From contig JAIOSV010000090.1 in NCBI GenBank assembly GCA_021107435.1, positions 1 to 64,000 on the forward strand: DNA of 64,000 nt. Direction: 5' to 3'. Source of the DNA: Candidatus Sabulitectum sp. (GTDB lineage Bacteria; Fermentibacterota; Fermentibacteria; Fermentibacterales; JCC-6). This document shows positions 34,428 through 42,171 of this stretch, one piece after another. A program made the translations under genes and the position numbers. Under the pieces are notes generated by a model. The model was not told the origin of the DNA, searched no databases, and worked only from the letters and a program-made list of their open reading frames with translations. Within the stretch, counting starts at the first letter, position 1. Every line of letters begins with the position of its first letter.

Positions 34428-35399
34428 TTAGGCCTTAACTGAAGCTTTCATGAACTGTACCCGCTCGAATTCAGCGGGATTCCCGCTCTGTTTCTGGCTG
34501 AGCCTTTCGCGGAAGTCTTCAATACAGTTGTAGTTGTGATTACGCATCCAGTCAGCGACGAATCCGTGCATATCAGCCATTACCCCGAGGCCATTTTTGT
34601 AAAGAGTGGAGCATATCTGCACGGCATTGGCACCCGCAAGCAGATGTTTGACAACAGCTTCCCCGTCGTGAATTCCAGTTGTGGCAGCAATGTCGCAGGA
34701 AGTAACCGGGCTGATCAGACTTACCCAGCGGAGCACCTGCTCTGTTTCATCTGGTGTTGAAAGCAGAGAGCCATTGATTACCTCAAGGTTCTCAATGTCA
34801 AAATTAATTCTGAAGAATCTGTTGAAAAGAACAATGGCATCCACACCGCAGTCATCAAGTTCCTTCGCGAATGACGAAACACTGGAGAAGTAGGAACCAA
34901 TCTTTACCGATACTGGAATACTGATCTGGGATTTAGTATCAGAAACTATATCAAGAATAGTATTCTCATTTTCACGGCCGGTTCTTCGGGGGTCAGACGG
35001 GAGAATGAAAGTGTTGAGTTCGATGGCTGAAGCACCTGCGTTTTCAAGCTTTTTCGCGAAATCAATCCAGTTGCCTTTACCGAAGCAGTGAATACTGGGG
35101 ATGATAGGTATGTCTGTGGCACTTATGGATTTTTCCAGAAGATCAAGATACTCTGAAACCGCATTCTGCATTCCGTAGCTGTTGATGTAATCAACTGCCT
35201 CAGGATACCAGGCGCCATCACCGGCCATATTGCCGAGATTGGACTCAATCTGTTCTTCGAAGATGGATTTAAGTACAACTGCGCCGGCTCCGGCATCGGC
35301 ACAGGCTTTCACTTTGTCAGGTGTACCGGTAAGTCCGCAGCTTCCCACTATTATCGGATTTCGCAGCTTCATGTTCATGTACACTGTGGAAAGGTTCAT
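34428..35399 (-). CDS. Dihydroorotate dehydrogenase-like flavoprotein
   Basis: A 323-residue TIM-barrel protein of the family annotated as dihydroorotate dehydrogenase-like. Seen are LRNPIIVGSCGLTGTPDKVKACADAGAGAVVLKSIFE, the FMN-site lysine in VSVKIGSYFS, AIVLFNRFFRIN and LLAGANAVQICSTLYKNG, which resembles the C-terminal phosphate site. These proteins often occur outside pyrimidine operons and may use other substrates. No other pyrimidine gene is near. AGAGGA lies upstream of the ATG. It borders the accessory island. Confidence 0.85.
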   Translation of the reverse strand: MNLSTVYMNMKLRNPIIVGSCGLTGTPDKVKACADAGAGAVVLKSIFEEQIESNLGNMAGDGAWYPEAVDYINSYGMQNAVSEYLDLLEKSISATDIPIIPSIHCFGKGNWIDFAKKLENAGASAIELNTFILPSDPRRTGRENENTILDIVSDTKSQISIPVSVKIGSYFSSVSSFAKELDDCGVDAIVLFNRFFRINFDIENLEVINGSLLSTPDETEQVLRWVSLISPVTSCDIAATTGIHDGEAVVKHLLAGANAVQICSTLYKNGLGVMADMHGFVADWMRNHNYNCIEDFRERLSQKQSGNPAEFERVQFMKASVKA

Positions 35400-35711
35400 G
35401 AATTATTCCTCTCGTTGGTTGTGTTTCTCGTTTTCATTCACAGAATATATTGGCGGTATCCAAAATCGGACAGGTCCTGTTTACATTTCTTATACTTTCA
35501 TACACTGGACTAAAATTGTTTCATTCTTCGAACCACACAGTACACATGCCACATTAAGCATTCTTCAAGCATCAAAGCATCTGAATTGAAGCAGTTTTCA
35601 GCAATCTGTTGAATCGGGCAATTCCGTACAATAGAATGCTGTGCTTTAAAATGTGCATCCGGAAATATAAAATAAATAGATAGTTGGAACCTTCTGCCTT
35701 GACGGCTTCAG

Positions 35712-35738
35712 CTAACCCACGTAGATCCAGTGGGTTAG
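35712..35738. repeat. Perfect 9-base hairpin
   Basis: CTAACCCAC (35712-35720) and GTGGGTTAG (35730-35738) are perfect inverted repeats around GTAGATCCA. It is in a gene-free stretch. It could be a REP-like element, a decayed insertion-sequence end or a recombination site. Confidence 0.5.
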
Positions 35739-35903
35739 TAGACATATGCTAACAACTGATGTCAGGTGAATCATCGTTGACGGGACTAAACATACTCTGC
35801 ATGTTAGTCGGGAAAGACTCATTCTCTGGATACACCGACTGCAGTAGAATCATTGTTGTAGAGACTTGTACAGGCTCTGATAATCCTCTTTATAATCCGG
35901 AGA

Positions 35904-36041
35904 AATGCTCAGTTGATGCTTCGCAAGCTCTGCAAATTCTCCATACAATACAATATCACCCTTGTACAATCTGCCATTGGGCACTATGATTACAGAAGTA
36001 GCCATAGAACCTGATAAAAGCAATATTTTCTACAACAACTA
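35904..36041. repeat. Direct repeat, copy 1
   Basis: This 137-base segment (from AAATGCTCAGTTGATGCTTC onward) is repeated with few differences at 36922-37058, about one kilobase away in the same orientation. Weaker similarity continues past the end: CTGATTTAGG occurs just beyond both copies (36094 and 37088). The acetyltransferase cassette lies between the copies. Confidence 0.8.
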
Positions 36042-36122
36042 AATTCAACAGAACTGCGGCTATGGCCATTAGTATCCATATTATTGCAGTTTACTGATTT
36101 AGGGCGTTGTGCAGAGGAGACA

Positions 36123-36581
36123 ATGAGCCAATTCAATTGGACAGACCCAGGGGAACTGGTTGATGATGATCTGATGCTCCTTCTCGCAGAAAAGAGCCCG
36201 GCAGATCCGTCCAAGGGGTATGTGCCAACCTACAAGTTCGAGATGCGACTCGTCGGCACTCCGGAGAAGATCGGAAACATAGACCTTCGCGTTGGTGAAA
36301 CCGAGCGACTTCGGATGTATGGTGGTCAATTGGCATACGGGGTCACACCAGATTTTCGAGGCCATCGCTATGCCGCCCGGGCTTGTCGGTTGCTCCTGCA
36401 ATTGGCGAGGCAACACGACATGAGTGAGCTCTGGATTACCTGCAATCCAGACAATGTCGCCTCCAAACGCACTTGCGAACTCGCCGGAGCCATCTTCGTT
36501 GAGGTTGTCGATCTGCCTGAAGACATTGACATGTACCAGGAGGGTGAACGGCAGAAGTGCCGTTACAGGATCGACCTATGA
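36123..36581 (+). CDS. GNAT acetyltransferase in a possible integron-type gene cassette
   Basis: A 152-residue GNAT protein. The acetyl-CoA region reads AYGVTPDFRGHRYAARACRLLLQLA and the later NPDNVASKRTCELAGAIFVEVV is the usual last helix. The substrate is unknown; relatives are common cargo of integron cassettes. Its G+C content is visibly higher than that of the AT-rich surroundings, which suggests transfer. The ATG at 36123 has GAGGAG upstream. An attC-like site begins six bases after the stop, and a complementary GTTGTGC lies 11 bases before the start codon. Confidence 0.85.
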   Translation: MSQFNWTDPGELVDDDLMLLLAEKSPADPSKGYVPTYKFEMRLVGTPEKIGNIDLRVGETERLRMYGGQLAYGVTPDFRGHRYAARACRLLLQLARQHDMSELWITCNPDNVASKRTCELAGAIFVEVVDLPEDIDMYQEGERQKCRYRIDL

Positions 36582-36587
36582 TGAATT

Positions 36588-36634
36588 GCACAACAAGCCG
36601 GATGCACGCGACGGCTGATAGCCGCGCGTTAGGT
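36588..36634 (+). other. attC-like recombination site
   Basis: Right after the acetyltransferase stop. GCACAAC (36588-36594) fits an attC R'' box with one mismatch and GTTAGGT (36628-36634) fits the R' consensus GTTRRRY. Between them GCG-A-CGGCT and AGCCGCGC fold into a stem around GAT with a single unpaired A, like the extrahelical base of attC sites. GCACAAC is also the exact reverse complement of GTTGTGC at 36106-36112, the relation expected between a cassette's own site and its left edge. At 47 bases the site is shorter than most attC and its spacers are asymmetric. Confidence 0.5.
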
Positions 36635-36733
36635 GATTCTCCGATCAAAGGATATGACGATAACTATTCAAATGGCAAGCCAATTCCCGTGAGTGGAGAT
36701 AATTACCATTGGGAGCTGAGATTCCGAGCAAAT
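36635..36733. repeat. Diverged 100-base repeat, copy A
   Basis: This segment begins inside the attC-like junction (GATTCTCCGATCAAAGG...) and matches 36826-36925 at roughly four bases in five, in direct orientation. A shorter third match lies at 37874-37914. One frame reads GDNYHWELRFRAN, and the other copies read EDNYPWELKFRAN and EDNYPWELGFRTK, so it may be a decayed coding piece. Confidence 0.65.
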
Positions 36734-36825
36734 CAAACCAAAACCCAAGTAATTTCTGATGCCTGACTTATTCTCAATACAGGGAATTTGATCAGTGAGC
36801 TTTTAATGCTTTCGCATGGCCTGAT

Positions 36826-36925
36826 GATTCCCTGATCAAAAATTAGTGACGATAAACACTGAAATGGTAGGCCAATTCCCTTGAGTGAAGATAATTACCC
36901 TTGGGAGCTGAAATTCCGGGCAAAT
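36826..36925. repeat. Diverged 100-base repeat, copy B
   Basis: Second copy of the segment at 36635-36733. It runs straight into copy 2 of the 137-base direct repeat, so the two repeat families are adjacent here. Confidence 0.65.
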
Positions 36926-37058
36926 GCTCAATGATGCTTCGCAAGCTCTACAAATTCCCCATACAATACAATATCAACCTTGTACTATCTGCCATTGGGT
37001 ACTATGATAACAGAAGTAGCCTGTGAACCTGATAAAAGGCAATAATTTTCTACAACAA
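36922..37058. repeat. Direct repeat, copy 2
   Basis: Near-identical to 35904-36041 in the same orientation. No coding frame is preserved across both copies. After this copy the stretch to 37221 holds no gene that I can support. Confidence 0.8.
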
Positions 37059-37221
37059 GAAGAATGCAGAGGACTCGTATCTCGCCGCTGATTTAGGATG
37101 TTCCCGAGACTTGTGCAGAATCTTAGAATCCCATCTCAATGTTCCGGACAATTCCTCTGGTAATTGCTAACGCGGAATCTCTGTTAATCCACAAAGAAAA
37201 TCAGAATCAGGACTGCAATTG

Positions 37222-37560
37222 TTAGCTCCCGATAATTTCATTCAGACCAGCAAGAATTGCAGTAAGTTCCTCGGGAGATATCCTTGTGATTTTCTTGCCG
37301 ATACGCCGGACCGACAGAGTCCTGATCTGGCTGATCTTGATCCATGACTTCTTCGGGAGCAATGTATCTGATAGTTCATAGGTCAGAGGAAATCCTGCCC
37401 TGGGCTCTACGCTGGTTAGAGCAACAGCTATCACTGTTCCAGAGCGGTCATTGAACACATCATTGCTGAGAACCAGTACAGGTCTTTTCCCGGATTGTTC
37501 ATGCCCGATTGCAGGATTCAGATCAGCCCAGAGAATATCACCTCTCAGTATTCCGGCCAT
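37222..37560 (-). CDS. MazF/PemK-family toxin
   Basis: A 112-residue endoribonuclease toxin. Family motifs are RGDILWADLNPAIGHEQSGKRPVLVLSN at the N terminus, then AVALTS and KKSWIKISQIRTLSVRRIGKKI, where the conserved Ser/Thr and Arg contribute to RNA cleavage. The fold and length fit MazF. Its start overlaps the antitoxin gene by 16 bases, so the two are co-translated with the antitoxin first. Confidence 0.92.
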   Translation of the reverse strand: MAGILRGDILWADLNPAIGHEQSGKRPVLVLSNDVFNDRSGTVIAVALTSVEPRAGFPLTYELSDTLLPKKSWIKISQIRTLSVRRIGKKITRISPEELTAILAGLNEIIGS

Positions 37561-37787
37561 GATCCAATCTCACTATTCATACCTTCCTCAGCTATAGCAA
37601 TCTCTTCTTCTGGATCCAGCTTCGCACATTCCCGTGCAAGACGATTGCTGTATCTCTTCTTAAGCATTTCACGAACTGCTTTTTGTATGGCTCCGCTTCT
37701 ACTGGGAAATTCTGCTTTTGAAACAAGATCATCAAGTTGATGAAGCATCTTTTCATTCATACTGATAGCTATTTTTGCGGTACTCAT
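37545..37787 (-). CDS. Ribbon-helix-helix (CopG-type) antitoxin
   Basis: An 80-residue partner of the MazF-like toxin. The N terminus (TAKIAISMNEKMLHQLDDLVSKAEFPSRSGAIQKAVREML) is a ribbon-helix-helix DNA-binding domain; the acidic tail (CAKLDPEEEIAIAEEGM) should wrap the toxin. The ATG at 37787 has GGAGG eight bases upstream. Autorepression of the pair is expected. Confidence 0.9.
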   Translation of the reverse strand: MSTAKIAISMNEKMLHQLDDLVSKAEFPSRSGAIQKAVREMLKKRYSNRLARECAKLDPEEEIAIAEEGMNSEIGSWPEY

Positions 37788-37938
37788 GCTATTTACCTCC
37801 AGTAATACCATTTGTTATACCGCTGGTCTTGTCAAGGGATGACAATCTTTCAACAGAGCGGCTTATTGTCACTGTGAAGATAATTATCCATGGGAGCTTG
37901 GATTCCGAACAAAGAATGAAACTGGAATCCCCACTGAT

Positions 37939-38270
37939 TCATATATCAAGGCTAATCCCGAATGATCTTACAGCAAACCCCTGTGATTGATAAAATTGAG
38001 CATTATCATTCTCAGGTAAACTGGAACAGTACACAAGACAATAAGAAACCGAACAGAGATCCGACATCCGGTACCAGGTAAAGATACATTCCACTCCGAT
38101 AAGAATATCCGGTCTGTAAGGCTTGATGGCCCTGAGAAGGGATTCCGGATCAGCTTTCATATTACGATATAGAACGATTTCACCCTCAGAATTAATGATG
38201 CAGAGATACATCACCCTGGCGTGCAGATCGATTCCGCAGTAATATTGGTGTGTAGTGGTATAAACCTCAT
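37939..38270 (-). pseudogene. IS110-family transposase, 5' fragment
   Basis: The minus-strand frame reads HQYYCGIDLHARVMYLCI, KADPESLLRAIKPYR and IGVECIFTWYRMSDLC. These are the first RuvC-like block of an IS110-family DEDD transposase, with the Asp of GIDLH and the Glu of GVEC. After about residue 75 the homology stops abruptly and the C-terminal Ser domain is missing. AAAGGAGGAGA lies just before the ATG at 38270, but that ATG is out of frame with the conserved region, so a frameshift has also occurred. Confidence 0.8.
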
Positions 38271-38308
38271 TGGGGTCTCCTCCTTTGGTTTAAGGTTCGC
38301 ACCACCAG

Positions 38309-38325
38309 CATATCAGATTGATATG
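38309..38325. repeat. Hairpin near the IS110 5' end
   Basis: CATATCA and TGATATG pair around GAT, 38 bases upstream of the transposase start. It may belong to the former left end of the IS110 element. Confidence 0.4.
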
Positions 38326-38491
38326 AATAGTGGGAGGCCTCAATGAGTATCAAATCACAGTACTGGATTTTATTCCGCTGCACTCCATAAAATCAGTGAG
38401 TTCAAACGTTGGTACAAATAAAGGGATTGACATACGGTATCATTAATGATACTATACGCTATGGCAAAGATAAAACTTCCTGATACGAAAA

Positions 38492-38722
38492 ATGAAGGAG
38501 AATCCGAAGGATGTGCGATTCTTGGATTTGTGCAAAATATGCGAGTACCATTTTGGTAAGCCCAGACATATCGCATCAAGCCAGCATATTTACAAAATCC
38601 CATGGCCTGGCGACCCGAGAGTAAACATCCAGAACAGGAAAGGCAAAGCTAAAGCCTATCAGATTAAACAGGTTCTTCGAGCCATAGAAAGGTTGAATGA
38701 AGAACATGCAACTGAAGAATGA
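38492..38722 (+). CDS. hicA: HicA-family mRNA interferase toxin
   Basis: A 76-residue HicA-like toxin. The sequence KDVRFLDLCKICEYHFGKPRHIASSQHIYKIPWPGDPRVNIQNRKGKAKAYQIKQVLRAIERL follows the double-stranded-RNA-binding-like fold of the family. The usual catalytic His appears in SSQHIYK (the common version is GSSHRVYK). Replacement of the Ser-His context by Ser-Gln-His may affect activity. The ATG follows an A-rich stretch without a clear ribosome binding site. The antitoxin gene overlaps its end by 26 bases. Confidence 0.82.
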   Translation: MKENPKDVRFLDLCKICEYHFGKPRHIASSQHIYKIPWPGDPRVNIQNRKGKAKAYQIKQVLRAIERLNEEHATEE

Positions 38723-39035
38723 TCTTTACACCTACCGAGTAACATGGTCCGAAGAGGATCAAGAGTATGTGGGGCTTTGCACTGAGTTTCCCGGTCTTAG
38801 CTGGCTTGCTGAAACCCAGGAGTTAACCCTTATTGGTATAAGACAATTGGTGGCTAATGTAATTTCTGATATGAAAGATAACAATGAAGAAATTCCAATT
38901 CCTATCTCTATCAGAAAATACAGCGGGAAATTCATGGTGCGGATTCCTCCTGAAGTTCATCGGAAACTTGCTGAAATTGCAGCAGAAGAGGGAGTAAGTA
39001 TCAATCGATTGGTTAGTGCTAGGCTCGCTAAATAA
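38697..39035 (+). CDS. hicB: HicB-family antitoxin
   Basis: A 112-residue antitoxin. The N-terminal half (YTYRVTWSEEDQEYVGLCTEFPGLSWLAETQELTLIGIRQLV) is the degraded RNase H-like HicB fold that blocks HicA. The C-terminal half (YSGKFMVRIPPEVHRKLAEIAAEEGVSINRLVSARL) is a ribbon-helix-helix DNA-binding domain. Toxin-first order is usual for hicAB. The ATG at 38697 has AAAGG upstream; ATG 38706 is an alternative. Confidence 0.88.
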   Translation: MKNMQLKNDLYTYRVTWSEEDQEYVGLCTEFPGLSWLAETQELTLIGIRQLVANVISDMKDNNEEIPIPISIRKYSGKFMVRIPPEVHRKLAEIAAEEGVSINRLVSARLAK

Positions 39036-39446
39036 AGTGCTAATGGCATGAACTTGTCGCAGACATTTATATACCAACAGGTTACTGTTATGATTGTGCA
39101 AATTATGCCGAGTAATTAGGATGAGATAGACAGAAGAGAAATACAAATAGGGTAGAAAAGATTAATATACAACCAAGTCAACTGTATATATGCTCTGATA
39201 AGCTATCTTGCGTGGTTGGTGTGTTAAGCAAAAGATATGCTCAATCAGGGATTTGAAAGGCAGAATCCTTTCTTAAGAGGATTATCAGAATATATGGCTT
39301 AAGCGTTGTATCGCAAAGCGATACAGGCATTTTAGGAAACGATAATGCAAACAGAGTATAGCAAAATGCAATAGAATTGTGATTGCATATAGTTAATTCC
39401 TGCTTGTGCAGTCTACTTGTTAGAACGCAGGATGAAGGGTAAATTT
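39036..39446. other. AT-rich spacer with hairpin
   Basis: About 410 AT-rich bases without a supportable gene. A perfect 8-base inverted repeat, TGTATCGC-AAA-GCGATACA, lies at 39307-39325 directly after GCGT. A GTTAGAAC sequence at 39419-39426, just before the next gene, weakly recalls an attC R' box. No matching partner is found. Confidence 0.45.
39307..39325. repeat. 8-base perfect hairpin
   Basis: TGTATCGC and GCGATACA pair around AAA in a gene-free stretch after hicB. No T-tract follows. Confidence 0.5.
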
Positions 39447-39842
39447 ATGAAAAGAAGAGGCGAAAAACTCGGATGGATTGGTGGCTGGTTTGGTAGTTTT
39501 GTATGGTTGAGTCTGCTTTCTGCTATTTGGCTGTTTCAGAATAAGATAAGCGAAGGGATGATAGGGCTGGCAGCATTTATACTCGCAATATTGGTTATTA
39601 GTATGACTGCCCCCTGGAAACATCCAAACACAAAATATTGGAAATTGATGTTGCCGATATATTCACTCTTTATTTGTTCAATTATCTTATCGATTTACCT
39701 TTATGGTGGATTGGAAGTCATTGGGTTGAAATGGACATCTTTCTTCTGGGTAATCCCGGGCTTCATACCGTTTGTAACAACAGGCAGTCGAACCTGGAAC
39801 AGTAGTGCCAAACAAGATTATTCGCCCGACAAGGCAAACTAG
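39447..39842 (+). CDS. Four-helix hypothetical membrane protein
   Basis: A 131-residue protein with four transmembrane helices (about residues 10-28, 35-54, 66-86 and 93-111). The N terminus MKRRGEKLGWIGGWFGSFVWL and the loop APWKHPNTKYWKLMLPIY are patterned motifs that I believe recur in an uncharacterised family of small membrane proteins, but I cannot name it. The ATG at 39447 has GAAGGG seven bases upstream. Low G+C and isolation within the island suggest it is acquired. Confidence 0.6.
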   Translation: MKRRGEKLGWIGGWFGSFVWLSLLSAIWLFQNKISEGMIGLAAFILAILVISMTAPWKHPNTKYWKLMLPIYSLFICSIILSIYLYGGLEVIGLKWTSFFWVIPGFIPFVTTGSRTWNSSAKQDYSPDKAN

Positions 39843-40276
39843 GATCGTGTACGACAATGGGCGCTGTGCAGTTACGCTGCAGGATTCAATCCGGTGGGAT
39901 TTCTGAAACCACAGGTTTGTGCCTGTTGAGATAGAAGCCATAACCAGAGGCTGCAGTGGAATAGTACACGCAACTCCGAATCCCAGGTCGGTTCTATCTG
40001 CTAAGCCTCGGCGTTAAGCCTAAATCTGTTTTCGCTGGGGTTCCCTGGTAACCTGGAGTTAAAGGGTTTATTTTCAAGAAGAGTCTTTGCGGGAAGGAAT
40101 AGCGCAGAACAGTATCCATCAATATTTGCACGCTGCCATCCTGAATCGCTTGAGACTAAGGCCATGCGAGATGTAATATTGATTCTGAATCAGGAGAACT
40201 CGCTTTTTCAGAGGGAGCAAAAAGTTTCTTTGTTATTCAGGCTGAAAAAATTGAATTTGATTCTTGATGGGGTACA
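39843..40276. other. Gene-free spacer
   Basis: About 430 bases with no supportable gene. GCGTTAAGC at 40011-40019 matches the attC R' consensus GTTRRRY, but I find no convincing R'' partner upstream, so it may be chance. Confidence 0.4.
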
Positions 40277-40900
40277 ATGATTTTAAGCAGGTGTATTTGT
40301 GAACAGACCGTTATGAGTATTAAGCAGGCATTCAAAATGCTCGCGCCATACTTTGCCGTTGGAATTTTCTGGTGTATTTTTTCCAATGCGTGGCTTGCCA
40401 TTTTTGCCTATCATCTGCAGATTCTTTTGTGGGCACGCCGTCCGTTTCCATCCATGCGTCTGCCCGGTTTGAAGCAGATCATTTGTTTTGCCCTGCCTGC
40501 AGTGATTGCCGGACCTTTGTTTTACTTTATTCTGCCCTCGATAATCCATGCGGATTTATTTACCTGGCTGGCTGACTATCACCTGTCCGGTCTGTCTCTT
40601 GTTCTGATGATTCCCTATTTTGGCATAGTTCATCCTTATCTGGAACAGCTGCACTGGGCCCAGCTTCGCGAGGACACACCTGTGGCCCATCCTCTGTTCG
40701 CAGGATATCACATTATGGTTTTGTATTCACTGCTGACCATTCCGTGGCTGATCGCGTGTTTTGCAGTTCTCACCGCAGCATCACTTATGTGGCGGCAGAT
40801 GCGAAGAAGGTCAGGCAGTTCAGCTCTGCCGGTTATATCGCATGCTCTTGCAGATACCGGTATTATCATCGCAGCGTTTATTCGGGTGTACAGAGGGTAG
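40277..40900 (+). CDS. CPBP/CAAX-protease-like membrane protein, degenerate
   Basis: A 207-residue polytopic protein. Late segments resemble the CPBP (CAAX protease and bacteriocin-processing) domain: HPYLEQLHWAQL where active members have EExxxR, GYHIMVLYSLL where they have the second motif, and PVISHALADTGIIIA where they have HxxxN/D. The glutamate pair is reduced to a single Glu, so catalysis is doubtful. The start could be ATG 40277 or ATG 40313. It ends just before a bidirectional terminator. Confidence 0.5.
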   Translation: MILSRCICEQTVMSIKQAFKMLAPYFAVGIFWCIFSNAWLAIFAYHLQILLWARRPFPSMRLPGLKQIICFALPAVIAGPLFYFILPSIIHADLFTWLADYHLSGLSLVLMIPYFGIVHPYLEQLHWAQLREDTPVAHPLFAGYHIMVLYSLLTIPWLIACFAVLTAASLMWRQMRRRSGSSALPVISHALADTGIIIAAFIRVYRG

Positions 40901-40915
40901 AAGAATGCGAGGCTC

Positions 40916-40954
40916 ACAGAAAAAGGGGACGCCGTTAAGCGCCCCCTCTTCTGT
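40916..40954. terminator. Bidirectional hairpin terminator
   Basis: An imperfect stem of about 16 base pairs (ACAGAAAAAGGGG-ACGC against GCG-CCCCCTCTTCTGT) with a CGTTAA loop lies between two convergent genes. T-rich flanks on either strand suit termination in both directions. Confidence 0.7.
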
Positions 40955-40965
40955 ATTTAAAGCGA

Positions 40966-42171
40966 TCAGGGCTTGTACTCTTTGATTAGTTCCCCCAGTC
41001 TTCTGCAGCCCTCTCTGATTTGTTCTTCTCCGCAGTAGCTGAAATTGAAACGCATCGAACGGTGGTCTTCGTTCCTTGGAAAGAAAGCGCTTCCCGGAAC
41101 ATAGGCCACATTTTTTTTGATGGCCTTCTTGAAAAGCTCATCAGAATCCATGCCTTCAGGCAGTGTGAGCCAGAGGAAAAGTCCGCCCTCGGGTTTTGTC
41201 CAGGAAATACCCTCTACATCTCCCAGGTTATTCTCCAGTTCTTCAAGCATTACATTGCATCTCTTGTTGTAGAGTTTGGTGATAGTCTCCAGACCTGCGT
41301 CAAGAGCACCGTTCTCAAGCATGTGATAGGTTATTGCCTGGTTGAATGGAGGTGTACACAGATCCATGGACTGCTTTGCCATTACGAATTTATCAATGAG
41401 CCAGTCCGGTCCGTAGGCCCAGCCAAGGCGGAACCCGGGAAGCATGATTTTGGAGAATGTATACAGGCTGAGAACCCTCTCAGGGGCAAGGGACTGGAAT
41501 GTTGGCTGGTGCTCGCCCTCGAATCTGATCTGACGATAGGGAGTGTCCTCCACGATAATGTAATCCCTGTCACGGGTGATTTTCACTATTTCTTTCCTGC
41601 GCTCAAGTGGAATCGTTACTCCCGCAGGATTCTGGAAATCAGGAATCAGGTAGATCAACCTTGGTCTTCTGCCCTCAGCTTCAAGCTTATCCAGCATTTC
41701 AACCAGTTTCCCGGGAATCATGCCGTGTTCATCAAGTTCCACTCCTACGGGTACTCCACCGTAGCTCTTAATTGATTGAAGCCCGCCAAGGTAAGTGGGG
41801 AGTCCAACAATGCACGTATCTCCAGGGTTGAAAAAGACCTTTGCCATAATTTCAAGACCCTGCTGACTCGCGGTGGTTACAAGAACTCGATCGGGGTCAG
41901 CGTCAATGCCGTCTTTCTGCATGATTTCAGCAAGTTTTCTCCGAAGCCTTGGGTCACCCTCTGTCGCACCGTACTGAAGAGCTTTTTCCGCTTCTTCGGC
42001 AATAACCTTCGCAACAGCATCCTTCACATAATTTACCGGGAATGTTTCAGAAGCGGGAAGACCACCTGCAAACGAGATGACCTCCGGATTGTTTGTAAGC
42101 TTTAAAAGCTCTCGAATTACCGAGCGCTGCATGCCGTTTGCGCGGTCGCTGAAGTAGGAAGTTCGGTCCAA
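40966..42171 (-). CDS. PLP-dependent class I/II aminotransferase (LysN/MocR-like)
   Basis: A 401-residue fold type I aminotransferase related to 2-aminoadipate and aromatic aminotransferases. Features seen: ISFAGGLPASETFP, LQYGATEGDPRLRRKLAEIM, TTASQQGLEIMAKVFFNPGD, IPDFQNPAGVTI, the PLP-binding lysine in YTFSKIMLPGFRLGWA and RFNFSYC near the C terminus for the carboxylate Arg. The substrate (lysine pathway, branched-chain or aromatic amino acids) cannot be fixed. The start is TTG with AAAGGAGG eight bases upstream. Confidence 0.92.
   Translation of the reverse strand: MDRTSYFSDRANGMQRSVIRELLKLTNNPEVISFAGGLPASETFPVNYVKDAVAKVIAEEAEKALQYGATEGDPRLRRKLAEIMQKDGIDADPDRVLVTTASQQGLEIMAKVFFNPGDTCIVGLPTYLGGLQSIKSYGGVPVGVELDEHGMIPGKLVEMLDKLEAEGRRPRLIYLIPDFQNPAGVTIPLERRKEIVKITRDRDYIIVEDTPYRQIRFEGEHQPTFQSLAPERVLSLYTFSKIMLPGFRLGWAYGPDWLIDKFVMAKQSMDLCTPPFNQAITYHMLENGALDAGLETITKLYNKRCNVMLEELENNLGDVEGISWTKPEGGLFLWLTLPEGMDSDELFKKAIKKNVAYVPGSAFFPRNEDHRSMRFNFSYCGEEQIREGCRRLGELIKEYKP

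Larger units (their letters stand above)
35400..36122. other. Gene-free left part of the accessory island
   Basis: About 720 bases, visibly AT-richer than the flanking genes, with no reading frame that I can support. It contains a 9-base perfect hairpin (35712-35738), the first copy of a 137-base direct repeat (35904-36041) and, at its right edge, GTTGTGC (36106-36112), the possible left boundary of an inserted gene cassette. Confidence 0.6.
37788..38491. other. Spacer with transposase debris
   Basis: About 700 bases between the two toxin-antitoxin pairs. It contains a 40-base third match to the local repeat (37874-37914), an IS110 transposase fragment (37939-38270) and a hairpin (38309-38325). 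Between 38326 and 38491 I see only a short frame from ATG 38461 that runs out of phase into hicA and has no homology that I recognise. Confidence 0.6.

Noticed and set aside
39417-40019. Second integron cassette around the four-helix membrane protein
   Set aside because: GTTAGAAC (39419) and GTTAAGC (40013) look like R' boxes, but no complementary R'' box or foldable stem was found before the second, so the evidence is too weak.
35400-40276. CRISPR array
   Set aside because: The repeats are long and few, unequally spaced and diverged, with no short regular repeat-spacer pattern and no cas gene.
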